From Fulvivirgaceae bacterium JP3-4 (GTDB lineage Bacteria > Bacteroidota > Bacteroidia > Cytophagales > Cyclobacteriaceae): a stretch of 64,000 bases of DNA. Position numbers and translations under genes: made by a program. The notes beneath the pieces are model-generated. The model had not been told where the DNA came from, made no database searches, and saw only the letters and a program-made list of their open reading frames with translations. The first letter of the stretch is position 1. Each line of letters starts with the position of its first letter. Shown here one piece after another: positions 34,214 to 41,969 of the stretch. Where the stretch lies: NCBI GenBank assembly GCA_029309925.1, contig JARKND010000005.1:1302001-1366000 (forward strand). Reading direction: 5' to 3'.

Positions 34214-35690
34214 ATTTATTGGAGGCTCCATAGGTGTTCATGAAGTCCTCAATGCTAATCTTAATGACAAGATTGTCGCTTACTTTTTTAAAAAGATAAG
34301 ATTCACCAATGTCAAAGTAGATTGGTTCATTGGCTACCTGCCATGTTCGCCTTTCATGCTTCCATTGAAAATAATATCTGCCTTTCATTTCTCTCATAAA
34401 AGAGAACTTTCTGTCTCTTATATCTTGAACGACTTCACTCCGCGCGGTAGGAACTTCGTTAGCCCTCCTCATTTCCAATATTCCCTTCTTAATTCGCAGA
34501 TCACCTTGCTCAGCAAGTAACCCATTCCATTTTTCATCATCGGTCAAAATGTCCTTTTCAATATGCGAAATTATGCTCTGAAGATTCGCTGTTAAAAGTG
34601 CTTGCACATTCATGCGAATGGAAGGAACGTAGTCTTCCAATTCCTTCAGTCTAACTTTTAAAGCATCAATTGATTCCTCAATTGCGCTAATATTTGTGGA
34701 CAAGTTGAGCGCAAACAAGTATTGATCATGTGTGTATTGTAGTCTATTGAAGTCTAACTCGGTTGTGATTGGCTTAACCGCGAGAAATAGCGTGTTGAAA
34801 CTTTCCTTTGTTATGAGTTTTACTTGTCTAAAGTTGTTAGCCGTAACGTACTGAAAAGGGACAATCTTTAGGAGCTTGCCATCAATCTCTTTATCTGGTA
34901 GACTTCTCAGAATACACAAGTTGTTTTGTTGGGTCCGTAACTTTTCCTGAAGTTCCCTCCATGCCGGTTTTAGGTTTTTCAACGTGTTGCCATAGGTAGC
35001 CTTTAAATTGCCGATGATTGGATTTAGGTCGTACTCTATATATGAATCGTTAATCAATGATTTTATCATCTGATCCGAAAATGTAGGTACGTCTGCCAGA
35101 ATAGTATTGAAGCGTTCCAATTTTTCTCGATTGGCTTTAATTTGCTCAAACAGCGGTTTGATATGGTCATCTTTCTCTTTAATGACTTTGGTCAATTCGT
35201 CGATTTTTTCGTTGTATTCTTCCTCCAATGGAACAAAGGGATCTTTTTCTTCAGCTTCAAATTCTCGGACTTTCCTCTTCACAACACTACCGAGCTTGAA
35301 ATTATCTCTGAATGACTCAGCATTTATGACCCAGATCATGTTGCCATAAAACCCCTCTCTGACCTTGATAGTGGATGTTGAAATAGAAGAGTTTTGGAAT
35401 TCGATCACTAAACCAGAATCCGTCTTTACATCCGCAGCATGTCGCTCACCGTATTCGTCACACATTGGGACCTCCTGCCACTCAATAGGGAACCTATTTT
35501 TCCACTTCCGGTGCCATTCGGTTTCGTGTTCTTTCCAAGGATCACAATCCCTGTCTATTTTGTGTGCCCAGTGCCAAGTATAAATCTCTCCGCATTTCGC
35601 GATAAGGCGTTCAGCGCAAATTTGGCAAATGGCTGTTGCTCCAGGGCTTGGAGGTATTCTTTTCCTATCATCGTTAATACCAATGGTCAT
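34203..35690 (-). CDS. CoiA-like competence/nuclease protein with long coiled-coil C-terminus
   Basis: The ATG at 35690 gives 495 residues; an in-frame ATG at 35759 would add 23. The N-terminus has a zinc-ribbon-like CQICAERLIAKCG then WHWAHK, and the CoiA nuclease core ERHAADVKTDSGLVIEFQNSSIS. That core holds the D-(X)n-E-X-Q residues of this PD-(D/E)XK branch, and GFYGNMIWVINAE follows. The remaining 330 residues are largely helical and charged. CoiA-type proteins act in competence; stand-alone versions occur in defence islands. It is divergent from the Argonaute operon and could share its promoter region. Confidence 0.75.
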   Translation of the reverse strand: MTIGINDDRKRIPPSPGATAICQICAERLIAKCGEIYTWHWAHKIDRDCDPWKEHETEWHRKWKNRFPIEWQEVPMCDEYGERHAADVKTDSGLVIEFQNSSISTSTIKVREGFYGNMIWVINAESFRDNFKLGSVVKRKVREFEAEEKDPFVPLEEEYNEKIDELTKVIKEKDDHIKPLFEQIKANREKLERFNTILADVPTFSDQMIKSLINDSYIEYDLNPIIGNLKATYGNTLKNLKPAWRELQEKLRTQQNNLCILRSLPDKEIDGKLLKIVPFQYVTANNFRQVKLITKESFNTLFLAVKPITTELDFNRLQYTHDQYLFALNLSTNISAIEESIDALKVRLKELEDYVPSIRMNVQALLTANLQSIISHIEKDILTDDEKWNGLLAEQGDLRIKKGILEMRRANEVPTARSEVVQDIRDRKFSFMREMKGRYYFQWKHERRTWQVANEPIYFDIGESYLFKKVSDNLVIKISIEDFMNTYGASNKSRR

Positions 35691-35887
35691 ATTAGGCAAC
35701 CAATAAAGTTTGTGGAACTGGCCGAGAAAGTCAAATTTATGGTAAGCACAGTGACACACATTGTCACAACTTCTATCAACGTTTTTAAGTGTGCGCTAGA
35801 ATGTTTAGATTAGAAATCTGATTCCTTGACCCACCCGATCCACCGATCTCAGCCCACTAGGAATCAAGCCTTTTAACTTTTCACACC

Positions 35888-35906
35888 CGAAGAAGTGGTT
35901 TCTTCG
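35888..35906 (+). promoter_or_regulatory. Hairpin just upstream of the Argonaute start codon
   Basis: CGAAGAA (35888-35894), a GTGGT loop and TTCTTCG (35900-35906) form a perfect 7-bp hairpin ending 14 bp before the ATG at 35921. It could be an operator or a leader structure. TGATTCCT and AGGAATCA (35819-35826, 35859-35866) form a wider inverted repeat further upstream. Confidence 0.4.
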
Positions 35907-35920
35907 AAATAAGCTATTGT

Positions 35921-38221
35921 ATGAAGTTAAACTTTTTTCCCATCAATATTGATTTTGATGAGTACACGTTAAATCGTGAGCCCTTTACATTAGAAAGGCT
36001 GGCGGAGTTGAGACGATTACACAATCACACTCATTCCTTCTTCAGGAACGGCGATGATATTTATATCTCAAACAAGGATGGCGATGAGCAAGGTATAGGA
36101 ACTCCAGCTTCCGTTAAGACTTTTTTGCAACCTGAAATAACATCCTCGCTAATCAAGCATATTTTCTTTAGAACATTTAAAGATAGATTTCCTACGAAGA
36201 TTCCTGTGGACTTTTACCCCTTCACATTTTTTTCAGAGCAGGTCAAGGACGATATCATTTACCAATTTCTTCCACAGTCCCTTCAGAATATTCTTGGCTA
36301 TAAGAAAGTGATTGAGCTTCAGTTGCGACTTATTGATGCTAAAAAACCAATCTTCGGATTTGTAATCAACGTGAGACGAAATTGGGTCTTTTTAAAAACT
36401 TGCGAACAACTCGTATCAGAAGGGTTTCAGTTAAAGAATTTAGATGTTGTCCATTCTGAAGTTCTGCCCGGACTAAAAAATGTCCTTGCGCCAAACGAGG
36501 AATTTGTAGGAGTGGTACAAGAAGTTCTTGGGGATAAGGCGAAGATAGAGACAAATAACGGCGTTGTTGAATATCCCCTGTCCGAATTGTTTCTAAGAAA
36601 AACGCGCTTCAATATTGCCACGTATCTGTCTTATGCGACAAGTACAACAAAGAGCGAAGAGATTCTTCGTGTAGTCGATTCGAAAAAGACGGAATTGCTT
36701 AATCCGAAAAAGTTGCATAGTGAAATTTTAAAAATATCAGAAAGTTTGTTCGCGGCGAAAGATGAGCATGGTGTAAGAACGCCCATTCTCTTCGAGAACA
36801 AAGATGGATTTTCTTATACCGTTGATTATTTACCTGTTGATGTATTCAATTCCATTGAACTCAAAACTCCAACTTTCATCTTTGATCCGGCTGCTGTAAA
36901 AACAGAAAGTTCAAATCCAGATAAAGGATTGTCCAATTTTGGTCCATATGATAGCATCAACTTCGATACTAAGTCACCGCATTTCCTTTGTATATGTCAT
37001 AAAGATAATCGTGGTGCATTTGCAACATTTTTGGCAGAATTAAAAGATGGGATTCCGACTTCAAAGTATTTTAAGAAAGGCTTACAAAAAAAGTATGACC
37101 TCAAGAGTATTAGCTACACAATAGTTGAATTGTCGGTCTATGACTTCGGTGAATACATCAAAGCGATAAGGGACTATAGTGGCAATAAACCAGATGGAGC
37201 GATTATTGAAATTCCTGGTGAATGGAAAGAAATTAGAGGAGAAGGAAATCCCTACTATAGAATTAAGGCAAAATTACTTTCGTTAGAAATACCAGTTCAA
37301 TATATAACATACGATAAAGTTCGAGGAAGCAATGAGTACATATTGAATTCGGTCGCGCTTCAAATTTACGCTAAGCTTGGAGGAACCCCCTGGGTCTTGC
37401 CATCAAGTCGGTCAGTGGACCGAGAGATCATCATTGGAGTTGGACATAGTTGGTTACGCCAAAACCAATTCAGTGGGTCGGCGAATACTCGCGTAGTAGG
37501 AATTACAACATTTTTGTCTAGCGACGGGCAATACTTGTTATCGGACAAGGCTAGAGATGTGCTTTACGAAGAATACTTTGATGAGTTGCTTCGAAGCTTA
37601 AAGAACTCAATCCAAAAGTTAGAGAAAGAGCAGGGTTGGAATAACGGGGACACCATACGTTTGATTTTTCACATCTTTAAACCAATCAAAAATGTAGAGT
37701 TCGAAGTTATCTCAAGACTTGTCACGGAGATAAAACACTACAAAATTCAGTTCGCGTTTGTAACGATTAGTAAATCTCACCCTTACATCCTCTTCGACAC
37801 GCAGCAGCCTGGCTTGCCAAAGTATGGTGGAAACGGGATGAAAGGAGAGTATATACCTAATAGGGGTTCCAATGTGTTTCTTGATTCCAACACTTGTATA
37901 GTGCAAATGTTTGGTGCAAGAGAATTAAAAACCGATTTACATGGAATGAGTAATCCAATACAAATCCGTGTAAGAGTTCCTCAAGGGTCATTCGACAGTG
38001 GTTCAATTGACCACCTTTTATTTAGCGACTTGACTTATATCGTGCAGCAAATTTATTCATTCACATATCTTTCGTGGCGAAGCTTCTTGCCAGCAGAACA
38101 ACCCGCAACGATGTTGTATTCTACCCTTATGTCAAAACTTCTTAGCAGATTAAGAAAAGTGGATGGATGGGATCCTGATAGCTTGAACTATAAGTTAAAA
38201 CGAAAAAAATGGTTTCTCTAG
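35921..38221 (+). CDS. Long prokaryotic Argonaute, predicted catalytically inactive
   Basis: The 766-residue protein has N, L1 and reduced-PAZ-like regions (about 1-330; beta segment FVGVVQEVLGDKAKIET followed by YPLSELFLRKTRFNI). The MID domain (about 330-495) has the 5'-end pocket pattern Tyr445/446...Lys449...Gln460. The PIWI domain (about 500-766) ends FTYLSWRSFLPAEQPATMLYS...WFL. The first catalytic Asp of the DEDX tetrad should be at GVG (Gly508), and the RDG-like site reads HIFKP (Lys587); both acids are missing. The protein is thus probably a guide-directed sensor, as in long-B or short Argonautes, not a slicer. Its end overlaps the next gene by 13 bp. Confidence 0.88.
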   Translation: MKLNFFPINIDFDEYTLNREPFTLERLAELRRLHNHTHSFFRNGDDIYISNKDGDEQGIGTPASVKTFLQPEITSSLIKHIFFRTFKDRFPTKIPVDFYPFTFFSEQVKDDIIYQFLPQSLQNILGYKKVIELQLRLIDAKKPIFGFVINVRRNWVFLKTCEQLVSEGFQLKNLDVVHSEVLPGLKNVLAPNEEFVGVVQEVLGDKAKIETNNGVVEYPLSELFLRKTRFNIATYLSYATSTTKSEEILRVVDSKKTELLNPKKLHSEILKISESLFAAKDEHGVRTPILFENKDGFSYTVDYLPVDVFNSIELKTPTFIFDPAAVKTESSNPDKGLSNFGPYDSINFDTKSPHFLCICHKDNRGAFATFLAELKDGIPTSKYFKKGLQKKYDLKSISYTIVELSVYDFGEYIKAIRDYSGNKPDGAIIEIPGEWKEIRGEGNPYYRIKAKLLSLEIPVQYITYDKVRGSNEYILNSVALQIYAKLGGTPWVLPSSRSVDREIIIGVGHSWLRQNQFSGSANTRVVGITTFLSSDGQYLLSDKARDVLYEEYFDELLRSLKNSIQKLEKEQGWNNGDTIRLIFHIFKPIKNVEFEVISRLVTEIKHYKIQFAFVTISKSHPYILFDTQQPGLPKYGGNGMKGEYIPNRGSNVFLDSNTCIVQMFGARELKTDLHGMSNPIQIRVRVPQGSFDSGSIDHLLFSDLTYIVQQIYSFTYLSWRSFLPAEQPATMLYSTLMSKLLSRLRKVDGWDPDSLNYKLKRKKWFL

Positions 38222-39087
38222 AAGAAAAGATCTCCTACTTATCGCAGGTGAAAGCCAATCCAAAACTGCAGAGTTTTTACAATCTACTATATAGAAAAGC
38301 AATAGCCCCACCGCCACCAAGCACCACCATTGAGATTGATGAAATATATTACGGTATTGTAGCTGCTATTGCGCACCAAAAGAAAAATGACTTTCACAAT
38401 TTCTATGCTCGGATTTCGAAGAGGATAGTTGACAAAGACTCACCCTCACCTTTTATTTACGATGACGGACTAATATTCTCAACTATTGTAGGCGTCAAAC
38501 TGTTTGATTCCGACAAAACTTGGATTCGTAACGTCATTTCTATTCGTTCAAGCTCACAAGTAACGACAACATTTAGCCATCTCTTGGAAGACGACTTCTT
38601 AAGCAAGTCAAATTTGCCGGAAATAGTGATACCATTCTTAGAGCTTACCGAACAGCTATCAGGTCACGAGCCAATTCTTGACAAAGCTTATGGCAAGATT
38701 GCGTCCGACATTGACCTTTATTCAAATAGCAACGACTTTGTGATAATCATGACTTTAAGGTCCTTTGATGTTATCGTACAATCGAAATCATCTCATGCGG
38801 GTGATTTTGAAAGACTGAGAGCATTTGAAGGAAAGTTCGTGACCCGTGTTGGGTATTTATCCGTTGCACTCTATAACATCCTGCTGTTTGCCTTCATCTA
38901 TGGTTGTATTAAGGGGCTGGCGCTAGTTCCAGCATTTAAAGATAGACTTAATGATTTTGCACTATTGATCAGTGTCATTGGCACTAGTTTCAGCAATTTA
39001 TTTTCATTTTTTAAGAATAAGATGAAATTATTGATTTACAATTTATTGGGGTATGCAAAGCATTTAGAAAAGAAACGTCTGTCATGA
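38209..39087 (+). CDS. Two-TM membrane protein coupled to the Argonaute gene, putative effector
   Basis: The 292-residue protein has a soluble N-terminal part of about 215 residues (IDEIYYGIVAAIAHQKKNDFHNFYARISKR). Two membrane helices follow near residues 220-245 (YLSVALYNILLFAFIYGCIKGLALV) and 252-272 (FALLISVIGTSFSNLFSFF), then a short basic tail. It overlaps the Argonaute stop by 13 bp and ends 1 bp before the ATPase gene. Some inactive long Argonautes are known to pair with membrane effectors that damage the cell envelope on target detection; such a role is inferred here. No family was recognised. Confidence 0.75.
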   Translation: MVSLEEKISYLSQVKANPKLQSFYNLLYRKAIAPPPPSTTIEIDEIYYGIVAAIAHQKKNDFHNFYARISKRIVDKDSPSPFIYDDGLIFSTIVGVKLFDSDKTWIRNVISIRSSSQVTTTFSHLLEDDFLSKSNLPEIVIPFLELTEQLSGHEPILDKAYGKIASDIDLYSNSNDFVIIMTLRSFDVIVQSKSSHAGDFERLRAFEGKFVTRVGYLSVALYNILLFAFIYGCIKGLALVPAFKDRLNDFALLISVIGTSFSNLFSFFKNKMKLLIYNLLGYAKHLEKKRLS

Positions 39088-39088
39088 T

Positions 39089-41008
39089 ATGAAGGTATCA
39101 AAGTCAAACCGCAGAGTCTTAATAGATAACATTCTCAAGCTCCCAAATGTTTTCGGCCGTTACTCCGAATATGAGGGGTTGCTAACTTTTCTTGAAAAAA
39201 TATGGGATTTAAGAGCGATGCCATCAACAGACCCGAGGTACAAGACTGCGTTGGAAGACATTCGTCAGCACATGGTGAATAACAATGATTGGTCCATTGG
39301 CGAATTGTTTTATGATCGTCTAAAGGTTTTAGAATCAACAGATAAAATATTTATTAAGTTGATTGACACGTGGATTAGCCCGGAGGTCCGATATGATAAA
39401 GAAGAGATTGTTCGCTTTGTGGCAATTATCAATAGCGCCCTTGCCGACACTCCGGTTAAGCTCGTGCTGTCTGACTATTTTGAAGGGTTACCTGTCTATC
39501 GGTTAAAGGACGCTGACAAGTATAATGACCTTCCGCTAGATATAGTGGAGAACACAATTCCTTTTTATAAGGAGGTTTCAAAAATTAAAATGTATCCCTG
39601 CTTTGTATTGAGGTATGACAAATGGGATGACTATCATTACAAAACAACTTTCCATCTTTACTACTATGGAAAAGATCGTGAACAAAGCGCCATCGGTACA
39701 GTCAAAATCCTTCACAATACAGAGAAAGAGACTTGGGATGTGCTAAAGGACGAATTCTATTCTCTTGATGGGGAGTATTGTTCTCTGGGACAGGTAGACA
39801 CTTATTATCTAAAATTAAAGACATTACTAGGTCTGAATTTTCAGAGCGTTGCTTTAGCACTTAGAGACTGCGCATTGTTTCCAAAAATACAAGACAAGTT
39901 TGAAAACCACGAGGGATTCAAAAGTTCTCTATTGAGAAATGATGACGCGGATAAGGTGCTCCGAACAATTAGATATATTCTAAACGGATTAAACTTAAAG
40001 GATTGTTTTAAGTTTAGTTTCACGTTCAAACCACAGTACGCTGATAGTAACATTAATTTAAATTTCGATTTCGATTACACTTCTGAATTCCCAAACAGAG
40101 TCTACGCGCTAATCGGTAAAAATGGAACAGGCAAGACTTCCTTACTAGCGGCGCTCGCAAGTGAGTTAAGAAAGAACGACACTCCAATTATTCTTCCAAG
40201 AAATCCCTTGCATGCCAAGGTGTTCACTGTTTCCTACAGTTTCTTTGATAGATTTGACATTCCGGATAGCGATGTCGCATTTAACTATGTCTATTGTGGA
40301 CTGAGAAGGCGCGAAGGAGGTTTCTTAAGTCAGGAAGATTTGCTTACTCGACTTTACGCGGCTGCCAACAAGATTAGGGACAGAAAGTTTGTAAAAGAAT
40401 GGTATCTCACCTTGCATGATTTTGTTTCCGAAGACTTGCTAGAAATCGCTTTCAATATTACGTACTATCGCGGAAAGGTCGGAAGTGTAGAATTAAAAGA
40501 GGATGGTTTACCTAGCTTTTTCAATAAATTGAGTTCAGGTCAAAATATTCTTGTATTTGTGATCAGTGAAATTCTTTCATTGATTCGACCCTATTCTTTA
40601 ATACTCTACGATGAACCTGAGACGCACCTTCATCCGAACGCAATTAGCAGCCTAATGGCAACTATTTTTAATCTCGTTAGGCGGTTCGAGTCGTTTTGCA
40701 TTATAGCGACACATTCACCGATCATTGTTCAAGAACTTCCCTCAAGATGTATCTATGTATTAGATAGAGAAAATGAAAACATTACATTAAGAACCTTGGA
40801 ACGCGAGTCCTTCGGCGAAAACTTAACCATCATAACGGAGGAGATTTTTGGAAATATCGAGGTGCCAAAACATTATCAAACTCTGTTGGAGGAACTTGTT
40901 AACAGCGGTAAAAAGTACAGTGAAATCATGTCGCTTTTAGCGAATGAAAATCTCCCGATTACGCTCAATACAAGACTTTATGTTAAGGCTCTACTAAAAC
41001 AACAATGA
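39089..41008 (+). CDS. ABC-type ATPase with AbiJ-like N-terminal domain (Septu PtuA-like)
   Basis: The 639-residue protein has an N-terminal domain (about residues 1-165) with LLTFLEKIWDLRAMPSTDPRYKTALEDI, QHMVNNNDW and ISPEVRYDKEEI, the pattern of AbiJ N-terminal domains seen in abortive-infection proteins. The C-terminal half is an SMC/ABC-like ATPase: Walker A GKNGTGKTS (343-351), signature LSSGQN, Walker B LILYDEPETHLHP with Asp508/Glu509, and a switch IIATHSP. Together with the HNH gene that overlaps it by 4 bp, it resembles PtuA of Septu systems. It is the third gene of the Argonaute operon, 1 bp after the membrane protein. Confidence 0.82.
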   Translation: MKVSKSNRRVLIDNILKLPNVFGRYSEYEGLLTFLEKIWDLRAMPSTDPRYKTALEDIRQHMVNNNDWSIGELFYDRLKVLESTDKIFIKLIDTWISPEVRYDKEEIVRFVAIINSALADTPVKLVLSDYFEGLPVYRLKDADKYNDLPLDIVENTIPFYKEVSKIKMYPCFVLRYDKWDDYHYKTTFHLYYYGKDREQSAIGTVKILHNTEKETWDVLKDEFYSLDGEYCSLGQVDTYYLKLKTLLGLNFQSVALALRDCALFPKIQDKFENHEGFKSSLLRNDDADKVLRTIRYILNGLNLKDCFKFSFTFKPQYADSNINLNFDFDYTSEFPNRVYALIGKNGTGKTSLLAALASELRKNDTPIILPRNPLHAKVFTVSYSFFDRFDIPDSDVAFNYVYCGLRRREGGFLSQEDLLTRLYAAANKIRDRKFVKEWYLTLHDFVSEDLLEIAFNITYYRGKVGSVELKEDGLPSFFNKLSSGQNILVFVISEILSLIRPYSLILYDEPETHLHPNAISSLMATIFNLVRRFESFCIIATHSPIIVQELPSRCIYVLDRENENITLRTLERESFGENLTIITEEIFGNIEVPKHYQTLLEELVNSGKKYSEIMSLLANENLPITLNTRLYVKALLKQQ

Positions 41009-41838
41009 AGAAATTGGTTCACTTTCCAGATAATTGTATGGATTTCTTTCGGGATGCAGTCGAACGAAAACAGGATGGTCCGTTAAAGAGCCGGTTGAAA
41101 TCGCTTGAGGCCTCCATTAATTTGGAGTACGATAATTATGAGGCAGAATTCAGAACCAAAACGATCGAAAAGCTTAAACCCAATGCCTTTTTTGATTTAT
41201 ACAAGGACGATTTACTATCTCTTTATAGCTATCAAAGCTACATCATTCGGCAGCTTCGCACACGGTTATCAGGACTTCAAGCCGCAACAATTAGAAATAC
41301 GTGTCAAAATTGCACACTTATTCCCATTCAATCGATGGATCACATTCTACCAAAAGAATTGTATCCCGAATTTTGCATTAATCCGTTGAATTTATTTCCG
41401 TCATGTCAGACTTGTAACGCCCATAAATCAAAGTCATTGACAAAAGGGGGAAAGCGGTTATTCCTGAATCTATTTCTCGATGAACTGCCCGAAGAACAAT
41501 ATCTTTTCGCTGATGTTAGGCACGGAAAAGATGGAATCGATTTCAAGTTCCATCTTAAATTCTCAAAGAATATTGACAAAAGCCTGGCGACCTTAATTGC
41601 TAGCCATTATGCTTTGCTCCATTTGCCTGAAAGGATGCGACTCTCTTCTGGGTCCTACTTTGCCGAGTTTAGAAATACACTGGCGGCTGCACGGAAGAGA
41701 CTCACTAATAGGGAAGTTGTTCAAATGGTGGTCGAAAAAACGGCCGATGATAAGTTTTGTTATGGAACAAATTACTGGAAAAGTGTCCTGGAGGAAGCTC
41801 TTGTTAATGATGCCATCTTTCTTTCTCAACTGAAATAA
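41005..41838 (+). CDS. HNH endonuclease (Septu PtuB-like)
   Basis: The 277-residue protein has an HNH fold with zinc cysteines: Cys100-X2-Cys103 (TCQNC), then MDHILPKELYPE with Asp112-His113, and SCQTCNAHKSK with Cys134-X2-Cys137 and Asn138. The helical flanks have no named domain. It overlaps the ATPase stop by 4 bp. In Septu, PtuB is the nuclease that works with the PtuA ATPase. It is the last gene of the four-gene operon; the next gene is convergent. Confidence 0.87.
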   Translation: MKKLVHFPDNCMDFFRDAVERKQDGPLKSRLKSLEASINLEYDNYEAEFRTKTIEKLKPNAFFDLYKDDLLSLYSYQSYIIRQLRTRLSGLQAATIRNTCQNCTLIPIQSMDHILPKELYPEFCINPLNLFPSCQTCNAHKSKSLTKGGKRLFLNLFLDELPEEQYLFADVRHGKDGIDFKFHLKFSKNIDKSLATLIASHYALLHLPERMRLSSGSYFAEFRNTLAAARKRLTNREVVQMVVEKTADDKFCYGTNYWKSVLEEALVNDAIFLSQLK

Positions 41839-41969
41839 GATCTTCACTATTTCCTGAACAAACCATTAGAAGATCGAAGTACCGCAAATGTGTTGTAATT
41901 AGCCTATTGTTTTCTTGCTTTAAGTGAAACAACAAAGTGAGCAGACTATACAAGACTGTATTTGAACGA

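Noticed and set aside
35921-38221. Reading the Argonaute as part of a SPARTA or Sir2-APAZ short-Argonaute system
   Set aside because: There is no TIR, Sir2 or separate APAZ gene next to it, and the protein has its own N-terminal 330 residues.
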